Below are positions 1 to 7,209 of a stretch of DNA of 64,000 bases, piece by piece. The stretch spans positions 806,001 through 870,000 of the forward strand of contig NZ_CP053832.1 of the NCBI RefSeq assembly GCF_013372225.1. The letters run 5' to 3'. Made by a program: the position numbers and the translations under genes. The stretch comes from Campylobacter ureolyticus (GTDB taxonomy: Bacteria; Campylobacterota; Campylobacteria; Campylobacterales; Campylobacteraceae). Under the pieces are notes generated by a model, which was given only the letters and a program-made list of their open reading frames with translations, was not told the DNA's origin and did not search any database. Each line of letters opens with the position of its first letter. Position 1 is the stretch's first letter.

Positions 1-1
1 T

Positions 2-823
2 AGAATTATTGGAATGAGTAAGAAATATTCAAATTTTATTATTGATAGTAGCGATGTTTTAAAGTATTTTAAAGATGAAATTAATGAAAGTGAAATCTAT
101 ATAAAAAATGCTTTAAAAGAAATTAGCGAAATTTCAACAAGTAGATATTTAGATGAAATTTGGAAAATTTTAAATTTAGCAAATTTAAGTATTGCAAAAT
201 ATGAGCCATGGAATCTAATAAAAAATGGTGAAGATAAAAAAGCTTTTGCTTTAGTTTCAATGGTTGCAAATTTGCTTGCAAGAGCAACTATTTTACTAAG
301 TCCAGTTATGCCAAAAACAGCTTTAAAAATTGCTTCAAATTTAAATTTTGAAATTTCAACAAAAACATATAATGAAGTAATTAATGAAAATAAGCTTTTG
401 GATTTTAAAGCAAGTGAGTGTGAGCCGTTATTTACTAAGATTGAAGAGCCTTTGATGCAAACTCCTGTTGGTGTTGAGACAAAAGAAGATAAGACGATAA
501 ACTTAATAACTCTTGATGATTTTAAAAATATAGTTATAAAAGTTGGTGAAGTTTTAGAGTGCGAAAACATAGAGGGTAGTGATAAGTTATTAAAATTTAA
601 GATTGATTTAGGAGAAGAAAATCCTCGTCAAATAATTTCAGGCATAGCTAAATACTATAATCCTAAAGATTTAATAGGAAAACAAGTTTGTGTTTTGGCA
701 AATTTAAAGCCTGCTAAAATTTTTAAACATCTAAGTGAGGGTATGATTTTAAGTGCCGAAGATGGTAAATTAACTTTGCTTTCAACTCTTGCCAAGGTTA
801 AAAATGGAGCAATAGTTGGATGA
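2..823 (+). CDS. metG: Methionine-tRNA ligase, C-terminal part (5' end outside window)
   Basis: MetG charges tRNA-Met with methionine in the cytoplasm. The open frame runs in from the left edge (RIIG before the first in-window ATG at 14), so the catalytic Rossmann domain with HIGH/KMSKS lies outside. Visible are the helical anticodon-binding domain (with PWNLIK and LLARATILLSPVMPKTA) and, over the last ~105 residues, an EMAP/Trbp111-type tRNA-binding OB fold (residues like VGEVLECENIEGSDKLLK and LANLKPAKIFKHLSEGMIL). This dimerising C-terminal extension is usual in epsilonproteobacterial MetG. It overlaps the next gene by 4 bases (ATGA), implying translational coupling. Confidence 0.95.
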   Translation, partial: RIIGMSKKYSNFIIDSSDVLKYFKDEINESEIYIKNALKEISEISTSRYLDEIWKILNLANLSIAKYEPWNLIKNGEDKKAFALVSMVANLLARATILLSPVMPKTALKIASNLNFEISTKTYNEVINENKLLDFKASECEPLFTKIEEPLMQTPVGVETKEDKTINLITLDDFKNIVIKVGEVLECENIEGSDKLLKFKIDLGEENPRQIISGIAKYYNPKDLIGKQVCVLANLKPAKIFKHLSEGMILSAEDGKLTLLSTLAKVKNGAIVG

Positions 824-1788
824 GAATAGAAAATCTTGTAAGGTTAATAAATGCAAAGTTAGTTACAAAACCACAAATTTCAAGTGTTGATAACTTTGCT
901 ATAAGCCTTAAAGATGTGAGTTTGGGAAGTGCATTTTTAAGCAATGATGAAAAAGAAATTAATGAGGCGATAGAAAATGGTGCTTATGCTGTTATTTTCG
1001 ATAAAAAGTGTGAAGTTAAAAATAGTGAAATCGCATATATAAAAGTTGATAACTTAGACAAAGCAAAACTTAGAATAGCACAGTTTTTTGCTGTCTCAAA
1101 CTCCGTTAAAAATCTATTTTTAAGACCAGCTGAAAAAGAGATTTTAAAAAATTCAACTCTTAGTAGAAATGCAAAATTTTTAAGTAAAAATTTAGATGAA
1201 GTTTTTATTAATTTTATAAATTCAAAAAAAGGCGATGTTTTTTTATATGATGATTTGGAATTTTTAAAAGAAATTTCACCTATTTATGAGACTTTGAATT
1301 TAAAAAACGATGCTAAAATTTTAATCGATGGGTCTTTATTTTTTCTAAATTTTGAATATAAGGATAGAATTTTTAATTTAAATTTGCCACAAATTTTTTT
1401 GCCTGAAGCTTACTCTATTTTGAATTTTATGGATAAAAATAATGTTTTTATCAAATTTAAAGATTTAAGAAATATTGGGCATTTTGAAAGTATTTTTGTT
1501 GATAAATTTTATAATATAAAAGCTTTTGGGGAAAGCTATAGAGCTTTTATAGTTGAGAATGATATCAAGCTTTTTTTAAGAGAAGTTAAGTTTTTAAAAG
1601 ATAAATTTGGTAAAGAGATAATTTCAATGTCACCAAAAAAACTAAATTTAAAAAGTGACATTGAATATGACAGCTTAGAAGAGATAAAAACAAGTTATGA
1701 TTTTAAGTATGCAGTTGTTTTGGCAAATAAACAAGATGTCGTGGATATGCTAAATAGCAAGAAAAAAGAGCTATCGCTTTTTGATTAA
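820..1788 (+). CDS. Uncharacterised protein with Mur-ligase N-domain-like start
   Basis: A 322-aa soluble protein, coupled to metG by an ATGA overlap. The first ~100 residues resemble the UDP-binding N domain of MurE/MurF ligases: a DVSLGSAFLS stretch where MurE/F have a DSR...GDLFVA-like stretch, then AIENGAYAVIFD and IKVDNLDKAKLRIAQFF. No ATP-binding GTNGKT-type loop follows, so it is not a functional Mur ligase by itself. The rest (residues ~110-322) is rich in Lys, Phe and Asp with no motif I recognise. Related proteins sit beside metG in other Campylobacter. The link to peptidoglycan is inferred only from the N-domain resemblance. Confidence 0.6.
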   Translation: MRIENLVRLINAKLVTKPQISSVDNFAISLKDVSLGSAFLSNDEKEINEAIENGAYAVIFDKKCEVKNSEIAYIKVDNLDKAKLRIAQFFAVSNSVKNLFLRPAEKEILKNSTLSRNAKFLSKNLDEVFINFINSKKGDVFLYDDLEFLKEISPIYETLNLKNDAKILIDGSLFFLNFEYKDRIFNLNLPQIFLPEAYSILNFMDKNNVFIKFKDLRNIGHFESIFVDKFYNIKAFGESYRAFIVENDIKLFLREVKFLKDKFGKEIISMSPKKLNLKSDIEYDSLEEIKTSYDFKYAVVLANKQDVVDMLNSKKKELSLFD

Positions 1789-1804
1789 AAAACAAGGGTA
1801 AAAT

Positions 1805-2401
1805 TTGAGTGAAATAATCACATTTATAGTAAATTTGGTTGAAAGTTGGGGATATTTAGGTATATTTTGTATGATGTTTTTAGAAAGCTCATTTTTCCCA
1901 TTTCCAAGTGAAGTTGCGATGATACCAGCTGGATATCTTGTTTTTCAAGGCAAGATGAATATTTTTTTAGCTTTTTTTGCTGGAACATTTGGATCACTTA
2001 TGGGCGCTATTTTTAATTACTATTTATGCTATTTTTTTGGTAGAAGTTTAATTGAAAAATATGGCAAATATGTGGGTATTGATGATGAAAAAATGCAAAA
2101 ATTTGAAAGTTTTTTTAAACGCCATGGCGAAATTTCAACTTTTAATTGTCGCTTAATTCCAGGAATTAGGCAATATATAAGTCTTCCAGCAGGCTTAGCA
2201 AGGATGAATATTTTTAGATTTTCTTTATTTACAACTTTGGGTGCTGGAATTTGGGTAGCTATTTTGCTTGGGCTTGGATATTTTTTAGGCCAAAATGAAA
2301 CTATTTTAAAAGAAAAACTTCATATCATAACAATTCTACTTCTATTTTTTGTAATTTTAACTTTTATTATATATTTTTATTTTTATAAAAAACAAAAATA
2401 A
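1805..2401 (+). CDS. DedA/SNARE-associated (VTT) family membrane protein
   Basis: A 198-aa inner-membrane protein of the DedA family, whose members affect undecaprenyl-phosphate or phospholipid flipping and envelope homeostasis. Family signatures are visible: ESSFFPFPSEVAMIPAGYL near residue 28, a Gly-rich GTFGSLMGAIFNYYLCYFFGR segment, and RLIPGIRQYISLPAGLARM with the conserved Arg and Gly/Pro. There are about four hydrophobic segments and a basic C-terminal tail. The frame starts at TTG, the first usable codon after the previous stop. It lies 16 bases after the preceding gene and may be the last member of the metG operon. Confidence 0.88.
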   Translation: MSEIITFIVNLVESWGYLGIFCMMFLESSFFPFPSEVAMIPAGYLVFQGKMNIFLAFFAGTFGSLMGAIFNYYLCYFFGRSLIEKYGKYVGIDDEKMQKFESFFKRHGEISTFNCRLIPGIRQYISLPAGLARMNIFRFSLFTTLGAGIWVAILLGLGYFLGQNETILKEKLHIITILLLFFVILTFIIYFYFYKKQK

Positions 2402-2481
2402 TAAATTTATTTTATGAATAGCATTTATAAACTATATAAATAAATATTTGAAAAATAAAGCTTTTATTAAGATATTTTAAA

Positions 2482-2510
2482 TATAATGGTTACTAATTTT
2501 TCTAAAGGAG
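2482..2510 (+). promoter_or_regulatory. Probable sigma70 promoter -10 box and RBS of the binding-protein gene
   Basis: A TATAAT -10 box at 2482-2487 lies in T-rich DNA and is followed by a strong RBS (AAAGGAG, 2504-2510) before the ATG at 2518. No clear -35 box is seen, which is normal for Campylobacter sigma70 promoters. Confidence 0.6.
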
Positions 2511-2517
2511 AAAAAAA

Positions 2518-3327
2518 ATGATAAAAAAAGTTTTATTATTTACTACTATTTTTTTAAGTAGCTTATTTTCAAATTCTTTATCTGAAATAAAAGATAAAGG
2601 TGTTTTAAGAGTTGGTGTGTTTACAGAACAGCCCCCATTTGGTCAGTTAGTTGATGGTGCCTTTACAGGTTTTGAAGTTGATTTTGCTAATGCTATAGCC
2701 CAAAACCTTTTTAAAGATAGAGGTGGTAAAGTTGAATTTGTTGCTACAAGAGCCGATCAAAGACTTGATTTTGTAGAAAAAAACAAAGTCGATCTCTTAC
2801 TTGCTACTTTTACAATTACTGATGATAGGTCAAAAAAAATAGATTTTTCTTTACCTTATTTTTCAGTTAATATTGGTGTTTTAAGCAAAAAAGGGGATGG
2901 TATTAAAAAAGAATCTGATCTTAGAGGTAAAAAAGTTTTAGTTGAGAGCGGAACGACAGCTCAAGCTTATTTTAATTTAAAAGGTTATAATACTGTAAGT
3001 TGCCCTAACTCCAATGAGTGCTATAAGATGCTAAAAAATGGTGTAGGTGATGCTTATGCAAACGATAACTTGATAGTTTTAGCTTATCCAGTTGTAGATA
3101 GAAGCATGGAAGTAAATATTAAAAACTTAGGTGCGTCTGATTTCTTAGGTGTTGGTGTTGCAAAAGGAAATAAAGAGTTATTAAATTTTGTTAATGATAC
3201 TTTGGTTAAATTAAGCAAAGATGGTTTCTTTAGAAAAATATTTAAAGATACAATAGATCCATTTTACAAAGGAACTGCTGAACAAAAATACTTCTTATTA
3301 GAAGATATCTATAAAATCTTTGGTTAG
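2518..3327 (+). CDS. Periplasmic amino-acid-binding protein of an ABC transporter (PEB1-like)
   Basis: A 269-aa family-3 solute-binding protein. It has a signal peptide (basic MIKKV, hydrophobic core, to about residue 22) followed by the type-II periplasmic fold: LRVGVFTEQPPFGQL, FTGFEVDFANAIAQ, the family-3 signature region ATFTITDDRSKKIDFSLPYF, and GKKVLVESGTTAQ. It resembles PEB1a and other polar amino-acid binders (Asp/Glu, Gln or Cys); the ligand cannot be read from sequence. No permease or ATPase gene is adjacent, so its membrane partners are elsewhere. It is monocistronic, with its own promoter and a terminator at 3329-3357. Confidence 0.9.
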   Translation: MIKKVLLFTTIFLSSLFSNSLSEIKDKGVLRVGVFTEQPPFGQLVDGAFTGFEVDFANAIAQNLFKDRGGKVEFVATRADQRLDFVEKNKVDLLLATFTITDDRSKKIDFSLPYFSVNIGVLSKKGDGIKKESDLRGKKVLVESGTTAQAYFNLKGYNTVSCPNSNECYKMLKNGVGDAYANDNLIVLAYPVVDRSMEVNIKNLGASDFLGVGVAKGNKELLNFVNDTLVKLSKDGFFRKIFKDTIDPFYKGTAEQKYFLLEDIYKIFG

Positions 3328-3328
3328 A

Positions 3329-3357
3329 ATATAAAGACGGATTTTCCGTCTTTATAT
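3329..3357. terminator. Bidirectional hairpin terminator between convergent genes
   Basis: A perfect 12-bp stem (3329-3340 with 3346-3357, core AAAGACGG / CCGTCTTT) with a 5-base loop lies between the convergent binding-protein gene and metQ, with A/T tracts on both sides. Confidence 0.85.
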
Positions 3358-3360
3358 TAA

Positions 3361-4134
3361 TTAAAATGCTGGTAAAATTGCCCCGTTATATTTCTTTTCA
3401 ATAAAATCTTTCACTGTTTGACTTGTAATGACTTCATCTAAAGCTTTTATTTTTTCACTATTTTCATTGCCTTTTTTTACAGCTATGATATTTGCATAAG
3501 GGCTATCTTTGCTTTCTAGTTGTAAAGCGTCTTTTAAAGGGTTAAATCCTGCATTCAAAGCAAAATTAGTATTAATAACAGCAATATCAACATCATCTAA
3601 AGTTCTTGGAACGCTTGCTGCATCAATTTCAATAAAGTTTAAATTTTTAGGATTTTTTGTTATATCAAGCGGAGTTTTAAGTTCTACTTTACTATCAAGT
3701 TCTATAAGGCCAGCATCAGCTAAAACATCCAAGGCTCTACTTTCATTTGTTGGATCATTTGGAATGGAGACTTTGGCTTTATCTTTAAGCTCATTTAGAT
3801 TTTTTATTTTTTTACTATAAATACCCATTGGTTCCAAGTGAACAGCTACTGTTTTTACTAAATTTGTACCTTTGTTTTTATTGAATTCTTCAAGGTATGG
3901 AATGTGTTGGAAGAAATTTGCATCAATTTCACCATCATTTGTAGCTAAATTTGGAATGACATAATCATTAAATTCTTTTATCTCAAGATCAAATCCAGAT
4001 TTTTTAAGTTCAGGTTTTATGGCTTCTAGAATTTCAGCATGCGGAACAGGTGTAGCGCCAACTATAATTTTCTCAGCAAATAAAGATGTAGCTAAGCTTA
4101 CAGCCACCAAAGAACTAATTAAACTTTTTTTCAT
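3361..4134 (-). CDS. metQ: MetQ/NlpA-family methionine-binding protein
   Basis: A 257-aa member of the NlpA family, the substrate-binding subunit of the MetNIQ D/L-methionine ABC importer. Typical stretches are visible: IIVGATPVPHAEILEAIKP, NDYVIPNLATNDGEIDANFFQH, SIPNDPTNESRAL and INTNFALNAGFNP. The signal peptide ends LFAEK without a lipobox cysteine, so it looks like a soluble periplasmic protein, whereas MetQ is usually a lipoprotein. It has an AAGGAG-type RBS upstream of the ATG. metN and metI are not in this window. It is the last host gene before the prophage. Confidence 0.88.
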   Translation of the reverse strand: MKKSLISSLVAVSLATSLFAEKIIVGATPVPHAEILEAIKPELKKSGFDLEIKEFNDYVIPNLATNDGEIDANFFQHIPYLEEFNKNKGTNLVKTVAVHLEPMGIYSKKIKNLNELKDKAKVSIPNDPTNESRALDVLADAGLIELDSKVELKTPLDITKNPKNLNFIEIDAASVPRTLDDVDIAVINTNFALNAGFNPLKDALQLESKDSPYANIIAVKKGNENSEKIKALDEVITSQTVKDFIEKKYNGAILPAF

Positions 4135-4289
4135 ATTTTCTCCTTAGTTTTAAAATATCTTAAGATAATACAATAATTTTTATAAATATAAATATAATAA
4201 AGTAAAATCTATATTGTCGGGTTTAAGTTTGCTTAAAAGTCACAAAGCTAAAAAAAGATTTTTAAAATCAGACATTAAAATAGCAACTA

Positions 4290-4440
4290 TTGTTATATAT
4301 ATTTTATAAATTATTTAAGCTTACCATTAGAGCAGGTTAGTTTTACCTTAGGTCATACAAATATAAGAACAATTTAAGATATACAACAACTGATAAAAAA
4401 TTCTAAAAAAACAATCAAAAGTTTAATAAATTTAGTATAA
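4290..4440 (+). pseudogene. Remnant of a tyrosine integrase 3' end (older prophage)
   Basis: The DNA here matches the last ~150 bases of the integrase at 14546-14696 with scattered substitutions and small indels (for example the CCTTAGGTCATACAAATATAA block occurs in both). No frame stays open. The similarity continues through the intergenic DNA into the tRNA-fMet 3' fragment at 4524-4565, so this is the int-proximal end of an earlier related element at the same site. The rest of 4141-4660 holds no gene I can support. Confidence 0.8.
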
Positions 4441-4523
4441 ACTTAAACAAATATAATAGTAGTTAAAATCTAAATATTAAGAATAATTTAAGTATGCTTT
4501 AAAATATCTGTAAAATGGTGATT

Positions 4524-4565
4524 TGGTTGCAGAGGAAGGACTTGAACCTCCGACCTTCGGGTTAT
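4524..4565 (-). repeat. Left attachment site: tRNA-fMet 3' fragment
   Basis: These 42 bases are identical to 14780-14821, the CCA end to the anticodon loop of tRNA-fMet. Identity stops at the anticodon (GGTTATAA here, GGTTATGAG in the intact gene). This is the usual crossover zone of tRNA-targeting tyrosine recombinases. Confidence 0.9.
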
Positions 4566-4660
4566 AAGGAATTCGTGCTATAAAAATCATCTTTCAAATA
4601 CAGTTTTATAGTGCTTTAAGTCTAAATTTGCTACTATTTTTGAAATTTAAAGGAGCTACA

Positions 4661-4879
4661 ATGACTTATGATGTGAAGTTATCAAATATTGATAGTAACT
4701 TTTTAGAAGTTTTAAAATCACTTATTAAAATTTATCCAAATTCAAATATTGATATTAAAAATAGTGATTATACATTTGATGATTTAAATGATGAAACTAA
4801 AAAATCGATTTTAGATGATAAAAATGTTTCTAAATCTTTTAATTCTATTGATGAACTTATGAAAGATTTAAGAAGTTAA
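4661..4879 (+). CDS. Antitoxin of a type II toxin-antitoxin pair
   Basis: A 72-aa acidic protein directly before a YafQ-type toxin. The start at 4661 is chosen because AAAGGAGC lies just upstream; an in-frame TTG at 4628 has no such site. It has two parts: an N-terminal DNA-binding candidate region and an acidic C-terminal tail (residues ~37-72, with SFNSIDELMKDLRS) of the kind that wraps RelE-fold toxins. It is not clearly DinJ. The toxin ATG follows its stop codon directly. It would neutralise the toxin and autorepress the operon (family knowledge, not seen here). Confidence 0.75.
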   Translation: MTYDVKLSNIDSNFLEVLKSLIKIYPNSNIDIKNSDYTFDDLNDETKKSILDDKNVSKSFNSIDELMKDLRS

Positions 4880-5146
4880 ATGTTTGAAATAAGATATAAA
4901 AATCTTTTTAAAAAGGACTATAAAAGACTTTTAAAACAAGGTTTTGATGATAGATTGCTAATTGAAACTTTAAACTATTTAGCTTTTGGCAAAGAACTTC
5001 CACGTAAATATAAAAATCACCCACTAAAAGGTATTTATACTGGTTATTTTGATTGTCATATTAAGCCTGATGTTGTGTTGATATATAGTTTTGATGAAAC
5101 CACTTTATATTTACATAGAATTGGCTCTCATTCTGATCTATTTTAA
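4880..5146 (+). CDS. YafQ-family (RelE/ParE fold) mRNA-interferase toxin
   Basis: An 88-aa basic protein of the YafQ family, ribosome-dependent endoribonucleases. Signatures: FKKDYKRLLKQGFD at the start, LPRKYKNHPLKG, the YFDCHIKPDVVLIYSF strand pair and the C-terminal LHRIGSHSDLF, in which family catalysis uses His and Asp residues around HxxPD and the final SHS.LF. Length and motifs are intact, so it is probably active. It lies immediately inside the left end of the prophage, a typical place for a stabilising cargo module. Confidence 0.85.
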   Translation: MFEIRYKNLFKKDYKRLLKQGFDDRLLIETLNYLAFGKELPRKYKNHPLKGIYTGYFDCHIKPDVVLIYSFDETTLYLHRIGSHSDLF

Positions 5147-5167
5147 AAAATAGGCACATTTAAAAAT

Positions 5168-5623
5168 TTAGTAATTTTCTATTTTTATGATTTTTTTCAT
5201 ATTGTTTAAAATTTTACCTTCTGTTTTGCAAAATTTTATCTTTGATGAATTGTTTAAAATCCCATCAAAACACTTATTGCCGGCATAATTTGTTAGTTTT
5301 ATTTCATCTCCCCTATAAGTTGAAAAGCTTTTTTTATGATAAATTACTATGTATTCATTTTCAAATTTCCAGTATAATTTTCTATTTTCTCCGTCTAAAT
5401 ATACAAAATCATCACTTTTTTTAAACTCCAAATCCCAGTTTTGACCAATAGTCATTATAAAATGAGTGTAATTTGTACTTTTTAAATTCCATTTTCCATA
5501 AATATTTAAATCATTAATATATTCTTTTGTTTTATTATTTTCTTTAAAATTTAGTGTAATTGTTTCAGCGTTTAAATTCAAATATAAAAACAAATTTATA
5601 ATAATTAAATTTAAAATTTTCAT
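5168..5623 (-). CDS. Secreted hypothetical protein
   Basis: A 151-aa protein with a signal peptide (MKILNLIIINLFLYLNLNA, cleavage after NAE or nearby) and a beta-rich mature part containing aromatic WNLKS, WDLEF and YWKF stretches and two late cysteines (NKCFDG, KFCKTEG) that could pair. The start at 5623 is preferred over the upstream TTG at 5641 because AAGGAATAAA sits just before it. It is cotranscribed behind the HTH gene, with a 1-base gap. No family is recognised. It may be a lysogenic-conversion (cargo) protein of the prophage. Confidence 0.6.
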   Translation of the reverse strand: MKILNLIIINLFLYLNLNAETITLNFKENNKTKEYINDLNIYGKWNLKSTNYTHFIMTIGQNWDLEFKKSDDFVYLDGENRKLYWKFENEYIVIYHKKSFSTYRGDEIKLTNYAGNKCFDGILNNSSKIKFCKTEGKILNNMKKIIKIENY

Positions 5624-5624
5624 T

Positions 5625-5870
5625 TTATTCCTTGTTTTCAATTTTTCTTTTTAAAATTCTTGTATTAATTTCTGAAATATAAAAATCTTGTTCTAAATTT
5701 TCTAATTGTCTAAATAATTTTAACAATACTTGTTCTTTTTTGTCTAAATTATTATCGTTATTTTCTTTAAAATCCATAACTATTTTATAAAGATTTGGTT
5801 TATCTTTTTTCCAGTTATACAGTGTAGGAGTTGTTATATTTAGATAACTGCATAATTCTCTTATTGTCAA
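5625..5870 (-). CDS. Small helix-turn-helix phage regulator
   Basis: An 81-aa protein whose N-terminus (TIRELCSYLNITTPTLYNWKKDKPNLY) is a MerR/Cro-like helix-turn-helix followed by a charged helical tail that may dimerise. The start is a TTG preceded by AAAGGAT. It is divergent from the structural operon, and its start lies 17 bases from a consensus promoter carrying repeated TGTCTAAA motifs, the arrangement of a lysogeny repressor. Two more copies of the motif lie inside its own gene, so autoregulation is likely. Confidence 0.75.
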   Translation of the reverse strand: MTIRELCSYLNITTPTLYNWKKDKPNLYKIVMDFKENNDNNLDKKEQVLLKLFRQLENLEQDFYISEINTRILKRKIENKE

Positions 5871-5886
5871 AATTATTATCCTTTTA

Positions 5887-5915
5887 TTGACAATGTCTAA
5901 AATATTTGTTATAAT
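5887..5915 (+). promoter_or_regulatory. Consensus promoter of the inovirus structural operon
   Basis: TTGACA (5887-5892), a 17-base spacer and TATAAT (5910-5915) read rightward toward the ssDNA-binding and coat genes. The spacer and the start region are occupied by operator-like repeats, so the promoter is probably repressed by the divergent HTH protein. Confidence 0.8.
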
Positions 5916-5981
5916 TTTGTCTAAATAATTTAAACATTGATACTTTTTGTTTTAGTTATTTTATAAATGTCTAGAATATTT
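5894..5981 (+). promoter_or_regulatory. Array of repeated operator-like motifs TGTCTAAATATTT
   Basis: Three 14-base copies at 5894-5907, 5919-5932 and 5968-5981 (TGTCTAAAATATTT, TGTCTAAATAATTT, TGTCTAGAATATTT) are spaced 25 and 49 bases apart. The first two flank the TATAAT box. Two more copies lie inside the HTH gene (5707-5720, identical to the second, and 5741-5754). This is the probable binding site of the phage repressor. Confidence 0.7.
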
Positions 5982-6118
5982 TAGCTTTTATAAGCTTAAA
6001 TATCAAACTTTAACTTTTACCACTCCGCCATAAAGTAAAGATATGTAAGGAGAGATAACAGGAAAAGCTATTACTCATCTTAATTGATGACAACCTAAGC
6101 AAGTTATAAAACTGTTCT

Positions 6119-6140
6119 GGGGTGGCTGTAGCTCCGCCCC
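6119..6140 (+). other. GC-rich hairpin in the leader of the structural operon
   Basis: GGGGTGG (6119-6125) pairs with CCGCCCC (6134-6140) around an 8-base loop in otherwise A/T-rich DNA, followed by TTAAATTTTT. It could be an attenuator or terminator in the ~270-base leader between promoter and first gene, or a single-stranded phage DNA signal. The rest of 5871-6184 holds no other gene. Confidence 0.5.
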
Positions 6141-6184
6141 TTAAATTTTTAACTACATATTTATTTTTTTAAAGGAGCTACACT

Positions 6185-6508
6185 ATGTACACTTATTTAA
6201 TCGGATATTGCGACGAGGTTCGCCCACTAACAAGAGTTGATAAAAAGTCTGGTGAAACAATTAGCACAATTGACGTAACTATTACTTTTGAAAGTAGAGA
6301 CCAAGACGGCTATTTAATAAAATCAACTGAAACTATTTCTTTTGACGCAAATTTGAAGCCAAAATTTGACGCTGTTAAGGGTAAGTATGTTGCTATTCCA
6401 TACCGTTTTTTAAATACCAGATCGGGTGCTTATATGTTCCCTGATGATAGTTTGGATTTTCAAGTATTTGTTAAAAATCCTTTTATTTCAAAAGAAGTAA
6501 CTAAATAG
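6185..6508 (+). CDS. Probable inovirus ssDNA-binding protein (gpV-like)
   Basis: A 107-aa beta-rich protein at the head of the phage operon with a good RBS (AAAGGAGC). It has alternating strands (STIDVTITFESRDQDGYL, KYVAIPYRFLNTRSGAYMFP) and no membrane segment. Size, position before the coat gene and strand pattern suit an OB-fold ssDNA-binding protein that coats the viral strand, but I see no diagnostic signature. The assignment is mostly positional. Confidence 0.5.
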   Translation: MYTYLIGYCDEVRPLTRVDKKSGETISTIDVTITFESRDQDGYLIKSTETISFDANLKPKFDAVKGKYVAIPYRFLNTRSGAYMFPDDSLDFQVFVKNPFISKEVTK

Positions 6509-6568
6509 AAATTCGCGGGGGCTTATGCCTTAATGTGAGTTGCAAACCCTCTACCGCAAATAAATTTT

Positions 6569-6606
6569 AAAAAGCTTATTATTTTTTCTTTATTGGTAAG
6601 CTTTTT
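6569..6606 (+). other. Inverted repeat between ssDNA-binding and coat genes
   Basis: AAAAAGCTTA (6569-6578) pairs with TAAGCTTTTT (6597-6606) across an 18-base loop. It could limit read-through or be an mRNA processing site upstream of the abundant coat message. Evidence is structural only. Confidence 0.45.
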
Positions 6607-6644
6607 AGAGTTTAAAAACTCAATTTCTCAAAAAGGGGTGTGAA

Positions 6645-6866
6645 ATGAAAAAGACTAAATCATTTCTACAATCTACAAAGGCTAAAGTTGCAGCAACTGG
6701 TGCTGCCTTATTAACAGCAAGTCTTTTAACAGCTGCCGATGCTCCTGTTATTCCAACTGAACCATTAAAAGCAGATTATGCAATGTTTGATTATGTTTTC
6801 GCTGGAATTATTGGCGTTTGCTTCATTTTTATGGTTGCTGGTAGAGTTAAAAGATTTATCTTTTAG
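6645..6866 (+). CDS. Major coat protein (pVIII-like)
   Basis: A 73-aa precursor with the layout of filamentous phage coat proteins: a signal peptide (MKKTKSFLQ..., Ala-rich core, probable cleavage near TAADAP), a short acidic/amphipathic region (EPLKADYAMFDY), one transmembrane helix (VFAGIIGVCFIFMVAG) and a basic C-terminus (RVKRFIF) that would face the viral DNA. The mature protein would be about 41 residues, in the normal range. It is followed at once by a strong hairpin that would keep its message abundant. Confidence 0.88.
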   Translation: MKKTKSFLQSTKAKVAATGAALLTASLLTAADAPVIPTEPLKADYAMFDYVFAGIIGVCFIFMVAGRVKRFIF

Positions 6867-6894
6867 TTTAAGGGAGCTTTTTTGCTCCCTTAAA
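6867..6894 (+). terminator. Strong hairpin terminator after the coat gene
   Basis: An 11-bp perfect stem (TTTAAGGGAGC 6867-6877 with 6884-6894) with a T6 loop begins at the base after the coat stop codon. It parallels the terminator after gene VIII in Ff phages, giving high coat and low downstream expression. Confidence 0.8.
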
Positions 6895-6903
6895 GGCTAT
6901 ATT

Positions 6904-7209
6904 ATGAAAGAAAACGCTATTTATATACCAGATTTAAATATTTGTATAAAAGATTTTTACGTTAAAAATGGAAAAGTTTACTTTATTGGTTTTGGTAATA
7001 ATACCTCTGTTTCTAGTGTTTCATTACAAAATATTTACTCAAATTATATATACGAATCAAATAATAATATCTGCTATATAAATAAAAATAATTATATTCC
7101 AAATTTAGGTATTTATGACTATCAATTTAATTTTTTAATGGATTTAACTGCTATATTAATAGCTTTTTCTTTTTTAATAGGTTTAGTAATCGTAGGAGCT
7201 ACAAGATGA
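6904..7209 (+). CDS. Small phage membrane protein, unknown
   Basis: A 101-aa protein starting at ATG 6904. The first ~75 residues are polar and strand-rich (YIPDLNICIKDFYVKNGKVYFIGFG), followed by one C-terminal transmembrane segment (LTAILIAFSFLIGLVIVGA). There is no signal peptide, so the N-terminus may be cytoplasmic. It overlaps the next tiny gene by ATGA. By position it is a minor virion or assembly protein. An upstream ATG in the same frame lies inside the coat gene and terminator and is unlikely. Confidence 0.6.
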   Translation: MKENAIYIPDLNICIKDFYVKNGKVYFIGFGNNTSVSSVSLQNIYSNYIYESNNNICYINKNNYIPNLGIYDYQFNFLMDLTAILIAFSFLIGLVIVGATR

